This document shows, piece after piece, positions 50,455 to 58,999 of a stretch of 64,000 nt of DNA. Each line of letters opens with the position of its first letter. The first letter of the stretch is position 1. This DNA is from Caulobacter sp. SL161. Lineage in GTDB: Bacteria; Pseudomonadota; Alphaproteobacteria; Caulobacterales; Caulobacteraceae. Location of the stretch: positions 682,001-746,000 of the forward strand of contig NZ_JAPPRA010000001.1 in NCBI RefSeq assembly GCF_026672375.1. Reading direction: 5' to 3'. Below the pieces are notes generated by a model that had not been told where the DNA came from, did no database searches, and saw only the letters and a program-made list of their open reading frames with translations. A program made the position numbers and the translations under genes.

Positions 50455-51723
50455 ATGCGAATTCTAACGTGTTCGGCCATCGCGGCCTGTATCGCGTTTG
50501 GCGCGCCGCAGCTTGCGCAAGCGCAGGACGTCGGAACCAGCTTCAAGCGCGACAAGAACACCAGCGTCCGTGAGCGCCCGCGCCCGGATTATGAAGCGAC
50601 GGGCCAAAAGGCTGGCGGCTTCACGGTCTATCCGCGAGTGACGGTCGACCTTGAGCACAATGACAACATCTACGCCGTCGCCGTTGGCAAGACGAAGGAT
50701 GAGATCTGGCGCGTGAAGCCGGAGCTGGCCGTGCGGTCGGACTGGTCGCGTCACGCCCTCGGTTTCTTCGCCGGTGGCAATGTTATTCGCTACGCTGATC
50801 AAAGCGCCGAGAACGCCGAAGAGTATACGCTGCAGGCGAACGGCCGGATCGACATCGAGCGCGGCACGAACCTGACGGGTTCGGTCCAGACGCAGCGCTT
50901 GATTGAACCGCGTAGTGCGCCGACCGCGCCCTCCTCTGGCGTCAAGCCGGTGGAATACGCCCTCAACACCGGCAACCTCACGCTGGTGAAGGAGTTCAAC
51001 CGCCTTCGTTTGACGGGCCGCGTCGAAGACAAGGACTTCAATTATAAGGACGTCCTGAACAACCGAGGCACAGGCGTCGTCGATCAGGACTTCCGTGACC
51101 GCAACGAGCTGTCGTACGGCGGTAAGGCCGAGTACGCTGTCAGCCCGGACACCGCCCTGTATGTGACCGCCACGGGCAACAAGCGGGATTACGACACCAA
51201 CGTCCCGACGCAGGACCGCACTTCGGACGGCTATGTGGTCGGCCTCGGCGCAAACTTCGATGTCTCGGAGTTGATGCGGGGTGACATCCAGGTCGGCTAC
51301 ATGAAGCAGTCGTACGATAGCGCCGCCTTCAAGGACATCGACGGCTTCAGCGCCAATGCGAATGTCGAGTGGTTCCCCTCGCAGCTGACCACGGTTGGCG
51401 TGAATGCGTCGCGTTCGGTCCAAGAGTCGACGGCGACTGGGTCGGGTGGCTACATCGCGAACTCGGTTGGCGCTTCGATCGACCACGAGTTCCTGCGTAA
51501 CGTCATGCTGTCCGCGAAGTACAACCGCGGCAAGGATGTCTACAAGGGCGTCGACCGTGACGACAAGCGTGACAGCTTCTCCGCGACCGCGACCTATCTC
51601 GTGAACCGCCGCGTGGGCCTGTTCCTGACGTACGACTACCTCAAGCAGACGTCCTCGGGCGCCGCCAAGGGCTCTTCGTTCAAGGATAACAAGCTGGTGG
51701 CTTCGGTCGCCCTGCAGTTCTGA
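50455..51723 (+). CDS. outer-membrane beta-barrel of the polysaccharide locus (BBP2-like)
   Basis: A 422-aa protein with a signal peptide (MRILTCSAIAACIAFGAPQLAQAQ). The remainder is a series of alternating amphipathic strands ending KLVASVALQF with terminal Phe, typical of outer-membrane barrels. Segments such as YPRVTVDLEHNDNIYAVAVGKT, PELAVRSDWSRHALGF and SVGASIDHEFLRNVMLSAKYNRG match the putative beta-barrel porin 2 pattern. It is not TonB-dependent since no plug is present. Its position before wzc suggests it forms the outer-membrane pore for the polymer. Confidence 0.82.
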   Translation: MRILTCSAIAACIAFGAPQLAQAQDVGTSFKRDKNTSVRERPRPDYEATGQKAGGFTVYPRVTVDLEHNDNIYAVAVGKTKDEIWRVKPELAVRSDWSRHALGFFAGGNVIRYADQSAENAEEYTLQANGRIDIERGTNLTGSVQTQRLIEPRSAPTAPSSGVKPVEYALNTGNLTLVKEFNRLRLTGRVEDKDFNYKDVLNNRGTGVVDQDFRDRNELSYGGKAEYAVSPDTALYVTATGNKRDYDTNVPTQDRTSDGYVVGLGANFDVSELMRGDIQVGYMKQSYDSAAFKDIDGFSANANVEWFPSQLTTVGVNASRSVQESTATGSGGYIANSVGASIDHEFLRNVMLSAKYNRGKDVYKGVDRDDKRDSFSATATYLVNRRVGLFLTYDYLKQTSSGAAKGSSFKDNKLVASVALQF

Positions 51724-51735
51724 TCCACGTCCACG

Positions 51736-51756
51736 AAACGGCAAGGTTTGCCGGTT
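51736..51756. other. short hairpin between the barrel gene and wzc
   Basis: AACGGCAA-ggt-TTGCCGGTT lies in the 46-bp gap between the two genes. It could modulate translation of the kinase gene or mRNA decay. Confidence 0.35.
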
Positions 51757-51769
51757 ACTGAGAGTAGTT

Positions 51770-53989
51770 ATGGACGGCTCCAGTTTTGAAACTTCGAACG
51801 CTCCGGTGAATTCCACCGGAGCGTTGTCTTTTGACCTGAACATCGCGATCGCGACGTTCAGGCGTCGCTTCCGCCTGTTCGCGGCTATAGCGGTTGTGGT
51901 GTTCGCGGCGGTGGTGTTGTTCACCCTGCAGCAGACCCCGAAGTACACCGCTATCTCCCAGGTCATGCTCGATGTCCGCAAGGAACAGGTCACGGACATG
52001 AGCGCGGTGCTCTCGGGTCTGCCGGCGGATTCTTCCGTCGTCGACACCGAGGTCGAGGTCTTGAAATCCCGCTCGCTCGCCGCGCGCGTGGTCAAGGACC
52101 TCAAGCTCGAGCAGGACCCCTACTTCAATCCTTATCTGGCGGGCTCCAAGGGCGCGGCCGCTTGGCTGTCGTCGATCCGTAAGGCCGCCGCGCCGATGGA
52201 TAAGGTTGATCCCACCGAGCTGCAGCGCCGTCGCGAGCGTATCGTCGACAATGTGCTCACCGGTCTGAAGGTCCGCCGCGCGGGCCTGACCTATCTGATC
52301 TCGATCGAGTACACCCACCAGGACCCGAAGCGCGCCGCGGAACTCTCCAACGCCTTCGCGAACCTGTACCTCACCGAGCAACTCGAGGCGAAGTTCGACG
52401 CGACGCAGAAGGCCAATGAATGGCTGGATACCCGCGTGGGTGAGCTGCGCGAGCAGGTTCAAGCGGCTGACGCTGCGGTTCAGCAATACAAGATTCAGAA
52501 CAACCTGCTGAGCGCCGAGGGCGCGACCCTGACCGAGCAGGAAATCTCCAGCCTGAACCAGCAACTGGCGCTTAGCCGCGCGTCTCAGGCCGAAACCGAC
52601 GCCCGTCTGAACATCGCTCGCCAGCAACTGGCCAGGGGCAGCACGGGTGAGGACGTTGGCGAGTCGCTGAACTCGCCGGTCGTCCAGCAACTGCGCAAGC
52701 AGCGTTCCGAAAAGAGCGCCCAGGTCGCCGATCTCGGCGGTCGCTACGGCGATCGCCATCCTGAACTGCTGAAGGCCCGGCGTGAGCTGGCCGACATCGA
52801 CGGTCAGATTCAGGCGGAAATCCGCCGGATCATCTCCAACCTGGAAGCTCAAGCTCAGGTCGCGCGTCAGCGTACGGGTTCGGTGGCGTCCAGCGTTGCG
52901 GCGTCCAAGGGCACGCTCGCCGGAAACAACCGCGCGAGCATTGGTCTCGCCGAACTTGAGCGCAAGGCCCAGTCGGTCAAGACGCTCTACGAGACGCTGC
53001 TGTCGCGCTTCAAGCAGACGACGACTCAGGAAGGCATCGAGCAGGCCGACGCCCGTGTGGTTTCGCCCGCCAAGATTCCGACCCGTCCGAGCTATCCGAA
53101 CCCGACACTCAACCTCGCGCTGGGCCTCGTGCTCGCGCTCGGCGCTGGTCTGGCTGCAGTTGTTCTGGCTGAGATCCTGATGGCGGGCCTGTTCACAGAG
53201 GACGAGGTCGAGCGCCGTCTGGGCCTGCCCTATCTGGGCGCTGTCCCGAGCCTCGACACGGCCGTTGATGACCCCAAGACCCTCAAGGGCATGACGCCGC
53301 CCGACTATCTGCTGGCCAAGCCGCTTTCGAGCTTTGCTGAAAGCCTGCGCAAGCTCAGGGCTTCGATCCTCTTCTCGAAGGTCGGCGAGACGGTCCAGGT
53401 GATCGCGGTGACCTCCTCGCTGCCGGGTGAGGGCAAGACGACAACCACGTTCTCGCTGGCCCGCACGCTCGCGACGTCTGGTGCGAACGTAATCGTCGTC
53501 GACTGCGACCTTCGACAGAGCGCCATCAGCCAGTTCCTGAAGGAGCCGGCGCCTGTGGGCCTTCTGGAGGTGCTCAATGGCGTCGCAACGCTTGAGCAGG
53601 CCGTGATCCACGATGAAAGCGGCGCGCATATTTTGCCGCTGGCGAAGTCGTCCTACACGCCGCGCGATGTGCTCGGCTCCTCGGCCATGCATCGCCTGCT
53701 GCAGGAGTTGCGCCAGAAGTACGAGATCGTCCTTCTCGACACCGCGCCGCTGCTGGCTATCGCCGACACGCGTATCCTGGCGCCGCATACCGACGCCGTG
53801 GTGATGCTGGTCCGTTGGAAGAAGACCCCGGTCAAGGCCGTTCAATCGGCTCTGGCGCTGCTGCAGGGCACCCGCGCGTTCATCGCCGGCGTCGCCCTGA
53901 CCCAGATGGATCTGAAGGCGCAGTCTCGCTACGGCTACGGCGACTCCTACTACTACTACGCGAATTATCGAAAGTACTATGCGGACTAG
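51770..53989 (+). CDS. Wzc-type polysaccharide co-polymerase / tyrosine autokinase
   Basis: A 739-aa inner-membrane protein that controls chain length and polymerisation in Wzy-dependent export. Wzz domain at about 20-110 with a membrane helix (FAAIAVVVFAAVVLFTLQQ). Periplasmic coiled coil at about 200-440 (GNVR region). Second helix at about 450-475. The cytosolic BY-kinase has Walker A GEGKTTTT (Lys556), Walker A' VVDCDLRQ (Asp578/580) and Walker B LLDTAP (Asp657). The tail YGYGDSYYYYANYRKYYAD holds nine Tyr, the usual autophosphorylation cluster. It overlaps the polymerase start by 11 bp. Confidence 0.94.
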   Translation: MDGSSFETSNAPVNSTGALSFDLNIAIATFRRRFRLFAAIAVVVFAAVVLFTLQQTPKYTAISQVMLDVRKEQVTDMSAVLSGLPADSSVVDTEVEVLKSRSLAARVVKDLKLEQDPYFNPYLAGSKGAAAWLSSIRKAAAPMDKVDPTELQRRRERIVDNVLTGLKVRRAGLTYLISIEYTHQDPKRAAELSNAFANLYLTEQLEAKFDATQKANEWLDTRVGELREQVQAADAAVQQYKIQNNLLSAEGATLTEQEISSLNQQLALSRASQAETDARLNIARQQLARGSTGEDVGESLNSPVVQQLRKQRSEKSAQVADLGGRYGDRHPELLKARRELADIDGQIQAEIRRIISNLEAQAQVARQRTGSVASSVAASKGTLAGNNRASIGLAELERKAQSVKTLYETLLSRFKQTTTQEGIEQADARVVSPAKIPTRPSYPNPTLNLALGLVLALGAGLAAVVLAEILMAGLFTEDEVERRLGLPYLGAVPSLDTAVDDPKTLKGMTPPDYLLAKPLSSFAESLRKLRASILFSKVGETVQVIAVTSSLPGEGKTTTTFSLARTLATSGANVIVVDCDLRQSAISQFLKEPAPVGLLEVLNGVATLEQAVIHDESGAHILPLAKSSYTPRDVLGSSAMHRLLQELRQKYEIVLLDTAPLLAIADTRILAPHTDAVVMLVRWKKTPVKAVQSALALLQGTRAFIAGVALTQMDLKAQSRYGYGDSYYYYANYRKYYAD

Positions 53990-55907
53990 CAAGCGGTTGG
54001 GCGCCGGCTCGTCCTCGTTCGGATCGTCGGGCTCAAGACGGCTCAAATTGTCGGAGGGCGTCGCTATCGGCGCCCTCCTGACACTGATCTTCGCCGAGAT
54101 CATTGCGTTCGGCGCGAGCGAGCTGGCGGTTTCGTCCGCCTTCGCCGCGCTCCACGCGCTTTTTCCTATTGTTCTGCTAGCCACTTGCGGCTGGGCTCGA
54201 AACACGGTCCGACAGGGCGTCAGCCCCACCTTGTGGCTGCCTTTCGCCATCCTCATGCTCGTGACCGCCTGGGCGCTCACGCCGTTTGGGCCGGGTGGTC
54301 CGCACCCGGTCTGGCTCTATGTCGAGCCAAACGGGGGAGCGATCACGGTCGATCGGTCATCCCTGATTCTCAACCTGGTCCGCCTTGGCGGTTTGGCCTG
54401 CCTGTTCCTGGCGGCTCAGATCATCGGTAGCTCCGAGACGCGACGGCGCGCCCTGTTCTGGTTCATGCTCGTTGCGCTCGGCGCCTACGCTGCTATGGCC
54501 ATTCTGCAGCACGTCGGCGTCCGAGCCACGGGGCGCATGACCGCCACCTTGCTCAGCCCCAATACGCTCGCCACGCTCATGGGCGTGTGTGCCGTGTTCG
54601 CGGCGATGTTCGTCACCCAGTTCATCCAGCGGGCGGGGGGCAGGCTTTCGCTCGACAAGCTGCCGTTGGACGCCGGCATCAGTCTTGCCCTCCTCGCGGT
54701 GTTTGCGGTGGCGCTGGCCTTCACAGGATCCCGCGGCGGGATCTTCGCCACTGTGGTCTCGCTCGCGATCTTCCTGATCTGGCAGGTGCTGGCCCAGGGC
54801 AAGCGCGGGCGGGTCGTGGTGATGATCGGCGGCGCTGCTGTGCTCCTCGCCGCGGTTGGTCTGGCCATGCGCAGCGCCGATATCACCGCCGCCCGGCTCG
54901 AAAATCTGGACGGTGACGTCGCCACGCGTCAGGCCATCTTCGCCGCGCACTGGCAGGCCTTCAAGGCCAGCCCTTGGTTCGGTTACGGCCTCGGCTCATT
55001 TCCGGCCGTCAACCAGATTGTGATGACGAGCGAAAACCTAGGGGTTCTGTTCGATGTCCGCGCGACCCACAATCTCTATCTCCAGTGGCTCGAGGAGGCT
55101 GGCCTCCTCGGCGCGCTGAGCATGCTGGGTCTGCTGGGCGTCTTGATGTGGCAGGTCGGCGCCGCCGCGAACAAGCCAGGGACCAGCGGGGCTCTCGCCC
55201 GCGCGGCGATCGCTTCGACGGTTCTGGTGCTCCTGCACGGCATGTCTGACTTCGCCGTCCAAGCGCCTGCGCTTCAGGCTCTCTTTGCGGTCGGCCTCGG
55301 CGCGCTGGCCGTCTCGTCACCGTCGCGGCGGGCGGGTCGCCTTCCCGCCTTTCGCGCAACGCCAACCTTCGCCGGGGTCGTGTTGGTCAGTGGACTGCTC
55401 GTGTCGGCGCCACTTGTCGCCGCACGTTTCGGGGGGGACCTGAGCATTCTGCCGACGGCGCCAGCGGAGGCGCTGGCGTCGAACGTCGAGACGGGACTGG
55501 CGAGCGGCGCAACAGATCAGGCTACGCTCGACCGGCTGGACGCCCTGAGCCGGCGCGAAGTCGCTATGAGCCCCGGCGTCGGCGTGGCGTGGCTCCGGAA
55601 GGCTGCCGTGGATTTCAAGCGTGGCGACTTCGCGCGCGCCAATGAGGCTCTCGACCGGTCCTATACGGTCGCGCCGTTGCACACGAGCGCGTTCATGGCC
55701 CGCACGCGCCTCGCCTACGAGCATTGGGCGAGGCTGACGCCCGCCGTCCGCAAGCAGGTGATCTACCAGGTTCGCGTCGAGTACAAACGTTCAGGCGGCG
55801 ACCGACGGCTTACGGCTCTGGCCAACAGCATTCAGGACCCGTCCGGCCGTATTGGCCTGGCGCTTCTCATCGTCGCCGAGCGCATGACCAAGACAGCCGC
55901 TCAGTAG
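53979..55907 (+). CDS. Wzy-like O-antigen polymerase/ligase family protein
   Basis: A 642-aa polytopic membrane protein. About 11 hydrophobic segments are visible between 25 and 420. The Wzy_C motif TGSRGGIFATVVSLAIFL with the periplasmic loop following (AHWQAFKASPWFGYGLGSFPAVN; RATHNLYLQWLEEAGLLG) matches O-antigen polymerase/ligases. The C-terminal about 190 residues are a soluble TPR-like tail (MSPGVGVAWLRKAAVDFKRGDFARANEALDRSY). It probably polymerises lipid-linked repeat units at the periplasmic face. It overlaps wzc by 11 bp and the convergent transferase by 7 bp. Confidence 0.88.
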   Translation: MRTSKRLGAGSSSFGSSGSRRLKLSEGVAIGALLTLIFAEIIAFGASELAVSSAFAALHALFPIVLLATCGWARNTVRQGVSPTLWLPFAILMLVTAWALTPFGPGGPHPVWLYVEPNGGAITVDRSSLILNLVRLGGLACLFLAAQIIGSSETRRRALFWFMLVALGAYAAMAILQHVGVRATGRMTATLLSPNTLATLMGVCAVFAAMFVTQFIQRAGGRLSLDKLPLDAGISLALLAVFAVALAFTGSRGGIFATVVSLAIFLIWQVLAQGKRGRVVVMIGGAAVLLAAVGLAMRSADITAARLENLDGDVATRQAIFAAHWQAFKASPWFGYGLGSFPAVNQIVMTSENLGVLFDVRATHNLYLQWLEEAGLLGALSMLGLLGVLMWQVGAAANKPGTSGALARAAIASTVLVLLHGMSDFAVQAPALQALFAVGLGALAVSSPSRRAGRLPAFRATPTFAGVVLVSGLLVSAPLVAARFGGDLSILPTAPAEALASNVETGLASGATDQATLDRLDALSRREVAMSPGVGVAWLRKAAVDFKRGDFARANEALDRSYTVAPLHTSAFMARTRLAYEHWARLTPAVRKQVIYQVRVEYKRSGGDRRLTALANSIQDPSGRIGLALLIVAERMTKTAAQ

Positions 55908-56671
55908 GCGTTGTCGGTCGTCAGTAGGCTGGGGACGGTGCGCAGGACGATTTTCAGATCCCGCCAGAGCGACCAGGTCTGGATGTAGTCGATGTCCGCC
56001 TCGATCCGCTGGCGCATGAGCTCGACCGTCTCGGTGCCGCCGCGAAGGCCTCTGACCTGGGCAAGCCCGGTCAGGCCAGGTCGCGCGTTGTAGCGGGCGA
56101 CATATTCGGGGATCCGCGCGCTGTAGTAGACATCGTGGGCGGTGGCGTGAGGCCTGGGTCCCACCAAGGACATGTCGCCGCGCAGGACGTTGAGCAGCTG
56201 CGGCAGCTCGTCGATGCTGGTCGCACGCAGGATGCGCCCCACCCGGGTGACACGGTCGTCTCCCCGTTGCGCTTGCGCGACGTCCGGGCCGTCCTCCCGG
56301 CAATGCATGGTCCGCAGTTTGAGGATCTGGAAGGGCGCGCCGCCCAGACCGCCACGGGTCTGGCGGAAAAGAGCGGGACCTGGTGACTCGAGCTTTATGG
56401 CGAGGGCCGCCAGCAGCAGGAGCGGAGCGAACAGGGCGGTCAGCAGAGCTGCGGCCACCACATCCAGGACGCGTTTGCGCCGATCGACCGCCACCCGAGG
56501 CAACGGTCCTCCCGGCCCCGGCGTCAAGAGCTGGGTCGACGGCCCTAGATCCACCGGATGATCCTTTGGTTTCACCAGCGCGTCGCAGACAGGCTGTTCA
56601 AGTTCACAGAACCACACGCTAACGCAATCGCTTGATGTCGTCGTGGACAAAAAAAGCGAAGCCAAAGCCAT
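55901..56671 (-). CDS. pssY: PssY-type polyprenyl-phosphate sugar-1-phosphate transferase
   Basis: A 256-aa (from ATG 56671) initiating glycosyltransferase that transfers a sugar phosphate to undecaprenyl phosphate. One membrane segment at about 70-95 (VLDVVAAALLTALFAPLLLLAALAIKLES) is followed by the catalytic domain: GGAPFQILKLRTMHC, VGRILRATSIDELPQLLNVL, GDMSLVGPRPH and RPGLTGLAQVRG. The N-terminal region is poorly conserved and the start is uncertain; a GTG at 56704 would add 11 aa and a GTG in the VWFCELEQ region would shorten it. In C. crescentus PssY, PssZ and HfsE share this role. It is convergent with the polymerase gene. Confidence 0.8.
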   Translation of the reverse strand: MALASLFLSTTTSSDCVSVWFCELEQPVCDALVKPKDHPVDLGPSTQLLTPGPGGPLPRVAVDRRKRVLDVVAAALLTALFAPLLLLAALAIKLESPGPALFRQTRGGLGGAPFQILKLRTMHCREDGPDVAQAQRGDDRVTRVGRILRATSIDELPQLLNVLRGDMSLVGPRPHATAHDVYYSARIPEYVARYNARPGLTGLAQVRGLRGGTETVELMRQRIEADIDYIQTWSLWRDLKIVLRTVPSLLTTDNAY

Positions 56672-56755
56672 AATGTTAACAGCCGGTAGACCTTGTTCTT
56701 TCACGGGCCATTAGCGGCGCGGCGTTTACATCATCGCCAGCAGGAGCACTGTCTG

Positions 56756-56899
56756 ATGATCGACGCAAAGTTGTCTTTCGCCCCGATTGAATCTGTGCCG
56801 GCGCGGCGGCTCCCGCCGCTGGCGGGCCTCGCGCTGGCCGCCGCACTCTCGGCGGGCCTCTGGGCGCTTCTGGCGGTGGCCATCGCGCAGTTGGTCTGA
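56756..56899 (+). CDS. 47-aa predicted membrane peptide
   Basis: A small ORF starting at ATG 56756 with AGGAG about 10 bp upstream: MIDAKLSFAPIESVPARRLP, then PLAGLALAAALSAGLWALLAVAIAQLV forming a single membrane helix. It is divergent from pssY and followed by two clear terminators. Its size and layout resemble the small gene at 37418. No family was recognised; a regulatory role next to a capsule locus is plausible but unproven. Confidence 0.65.
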   Translation: MIDAKLSFAPIESVPARRLPPLAGLALAAALSAGLWALLAVAIAQLV

Positions 56900-56938
56900 T
56901 CCGACCGGATCACCAGAGCCAAAACCTTCATTCAGCAC

Positions 56939-56973
56939 AGAAAGCCCGCTCGGCGCCGCCGGGCGGGCTTTCT
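56939..56973 (+). terminator. rho-independent terminator of the 47-aa gene
   Basis: AGAAAGCCCGC / GCGGGCTTTCT, 11-bp arms with a 13-nt loop, 40 bp after the stop. Followed by GTTGT rather than a long T-run, so it is moderately strong. Confidence 0.7.
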
Positions 56974-57004
56974 GTTGTCCGGGTGTTTGGGTCCCGCCGT
57001 GCGA

Positions 57005-57031
57005 AAACCCCGAGCCTGGGGCTCGGGGTTT
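57005..57031. terminator. bidirectional terminator between the small gene and the hvyA-like gene
   Basis: AAACCCCGAGCC-tgg-GGCTCGGGGTTT forms a 12-bp stem with A-run on one side and T-run on the other. Read on the minus strand it ends TTTT, 31 bp after the hvyA-like stop. Confidence 0.8.
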
Positions 57032-57061
57032 GAAGCTCAACGAACCGTTGCGCGGTAGGCG

Positions 57062-57880
57062 TTAGGCGATCGACGTCCACAGGGCGGTGCCGGGCACTTG
57101 GCGCTCAACCCAGCGATAGTTGAGGTCCGCCCACGGTGTGGCCCACGGCGTGAGGTTGTCGAGCACCCAGTCGCCGCTTTTCAGCGACACCATCAGCACC
57201 GCGTGCCCCTCGCCCCGCGCCGTCACGGCGACGGCGATCGACAGCGCCGACTCGGAGACGCCGGCGGCGATCAGTTGGCGACGCTTCTCGAGGACGTAGT
57301 CCTCGCAGTCGCCATAGAGCTTGCCATCGACCATGCGCGGCAGCGCCCAGTACTCTTCCTGGCCGTACAGGTCACTGTCATTGGCCTTCTTCACGTCGCG
57401 ATTTACCTGCTGGTTGATCCGGTTGAGCAGCTTCATCTGGTCGCGTTCGTTACGATCGAACCAGGCCAGGACGGTTTCGGGTTCTTCGACCGGCGTGAAC
57501 GCGCGCATCTGACCGGCGGCGACGAAGTCTTCCACGGGGCCAATCGTAAACGCCTCGACGACTTCCAAGGACACCAGTGCGACGTCTGCGTCGCTGTCGC
57601 TATCCAAAGATGCCGTCGGCGCGAAGGTCCGTGTGGGGGCCAGGCCCACGGACGACGTCGGGGTCATGGTCTGGCGGCTCTGGGCGCCTAGCAGCGCCAG
57701 CTGGGTGGTGGGAAGCCCGCACGTCTCGAGGTCGCGACGGCAAAGGTCAGCGAAGCCCGCGGGCGCCAGAACGCCATGGCCGCGCGGCATGAACGGCATC
57801 CCGCCGGCCTGTGCCTGGGCGCTCGTCATCAGCGCAGCGGCGCTGATCAGTCCCATAACAATGTTTCGCGCCTTGAACAT
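57062..57880 (-). CDS. hvyA: HvyA-like bacterial transglutaminase-like cysteine peptidase homologue (BTLCP)
   Basis: A 272-aa exported protein; signal peptide MFKARNIVMGLISAAALMTSAQAQA. Four Cys are present (residues 47 and 54 region plus the catalytic one). The BTLCP domain has Cys192 in YGDCEDYVLEKR, His226 in GHAVLM and Asp241 in VLDNLTP, a complete triad. In C. crescentus a homologue at an equivalent capsule locus, HvyA, prevents capsulation in swarmer cells and is under cell-cycle control. That function is inferred here from homology and context. Divergent AT-rich DNA separates it from a metallophosphatase gene. Confidence 0.78.
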   Translation of the reverse strand: MFKARNIVMGLISAAALMTSAQAQAGGMPFMPRGHGVLAPAGFADLCRRDLETCGLPTTQLALLGAQSRQTMTPTSSVGLAPTRTFAPTASLDSDSDADVALVSLEVVEAFTIGPVEDFVAAGQMRAFTPVEEPETVLAWFDRNERDQMKLLNRINQQVNRDVKKANDSDLYGQEEYWALPRMVDGKLYGDCEDYVLEKRRQLIAAGVSESALSIAVAVTARGEGHAVLMVSLKSGDWVLDNLTPWATPWADLNYRWVERQVPGTALWTSIA

Positions 57881-57947
57881 GCTGACCTCGCTGTGTTCGT
57901 GAGGTCAGTATTCATGTGAGGTCCGAAAAAGAGTTGAATTTAGATGG

Positions 57948-57953
57948 TATAAT
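57948..57953 (-). promoter_or_regulatory. candidate -10 box for the hvyA-like gene
   Basis: On the minus strand TATACC lies about 70 bp upstream of the start codon. A TTAAAC half-site, similar to CtrA half-sites, lies further upstream at about 57960-57965; its expected partner half-site is imperfect. Promoter and CtrA control are inference. Confidence 0.3.
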
Positions 57954-57981
57954 CCATGTGTTTAACTGTCCTAAATTCGAT

Positions 57982-58018
57982 ATTTACCAAAATAGAACTC
58001 CAATTTACTTGGTAAATT
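57982..58018. promoter_or_regulatory. nested palindromes in the AT-rich hvyA-like/metallophosphatase spacer
   Basis: AATTTAC-ttg-GTAAATT (58002-58018) is a perfect 17-bp palindrome. ATTTACCAA at 57982-57990 pairs with TTGGTAAAT at 58009-58017 and also repeats the ATTTAC half-site 21 bp away, two helical turns. The block sits in about 130 bp of unusually AT-rich DNA between divergent genes. Such DNA is a typical target of MucR- or nucleoid-type regulators; the actual binder is unknown. Confidence 0.6.
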
Positions 58019-58141
58019 GCGCGAAAAAGATTGTGATGAATTGTAGGTTAATGCGACGGCTTTCGGTTGAACGCTGGAGCGCCGTGAGGCAAAATTGGTT
58101 CAAAGTCCCGGCGACGCACCGTGGCGTACGTGGCGAGTTCG

Positions 58142-58930
58142 ATGTTCAAGGCCTTATTTCGTCCCAAGCAGAAAGAGCGCCGCGCGGTCTCCACGGGAGG
58201 GCGCGTGCTCTACGCCATAGGCGACGTTCATGGGCGCCTGGACCTGCTGGACGGCCTGATCGCGCGCATGACCGATGACTATCAGGCCCTGGGGCGTGAG
58301 GACCCGCCCGTGTTGATCATGCTGGGCGACTATGTGGATCGGGGCGCGCAGTCGTCTGGCGTGATCGACCGCCTCATCGCGTTAAGCCAGCAGGCGGCTG
58401 AGGGGCGCTTCGAATTCCGCGCCCTGATGGGCAATCACGAGGAGACCCTGCTGCACTTCCTTGATGATCCGCAGGCCGGGCCGTCTTGGGTGGAGTATGG
58501 CGGTGGCGAGACGATGGCTTCGTATGGCGTGCAGCGTCCCGTGGGGCGCGCCGATCTGGAGGTCTGGGAGCAGACGCGGGTGGCTTTTCGCGCAGCCTTC
58601 CCGCCCCAGCATGAACAGTTCCTGCGTCGACTGGAGCTGATGGCCGTCTATGGCGACTATGTCTTCGTGCACGCCGGCGTCAGGCCTGGCCTACCGCTTG
58701 AGCGACAGGTCGCCGCCGACCTGCTTTGGATCCGCAACGATTTCCTGGATAACGCCCACGGGCTGAAAGCCACCGTCGTTCACGGCCACACGCCAGTCGA
58801 AGAGGTTTTCGTCGGTCGCCAGCGGATCAATGTCGATACGGGCGCCTACGCCACAGGCGTGCTGACTGCGGTGAGACTTGATGGCGGCGAGCCCAAGATC
58901 ATCCAATTTAGTAAACCGCGCGCAGCTTAG
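58142..58930 (+). CDS. metallophosphatase (Ser/Thr phosphatase-like fold)
   Basis: A 262-aa calcineurin-like phosphoesterase. Metal-binding motifs are GDVHG at 27-31, GDYVDRG at about 62-68, GNHEE at about 97-101, FVHAGVRPG at about 180-188 and VVHGHTPV at about 218-225. It resembles PPP-type bacterial phosphatases, so the substrate may be a phosphoprotein such as the Wzc autokinase; this is inference from the locus. No signal peptide. Start at MFKALFRPKQ is chosen; an upstream GTG at 58121 is possible. Confidence 0.82.
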   Translation: MFKALFRPKQKERRAVSTGGRVLYAIGDVHGRLDLLDGLIARMTDDYQALGREDPPVLIMLGDYVDRGAQSSGVIDRLIALSQQAAEGRFEFRALMGNHEETLLHFLDDPQAGPSWVEYGGGETMASYGVQRPVGRADLEVWEQTRVAFRAAFPPQHEQFLRRLELMAVYGDYVFVHAGVRPGLPLERQVAADLLWIRNDFLDNAHGLKATVVHGHTPVEEVFVGRQRINVDTGAYATGVLTAVRLDGGEPKIIQFSKPRAA

Positions 58931-58999
58931 AGTTCGTCTTGTTCATCGCGCGGTCACGTGCGATGTGGCATTGCAACTTCCAGGTCTGACAAGTCCGAG

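Noticed and set aside
51755..54280. 841-aa antisense frame opposite wzc
   Set aside because: No domain recognised; sense strand encodes a full Wzc kinase.
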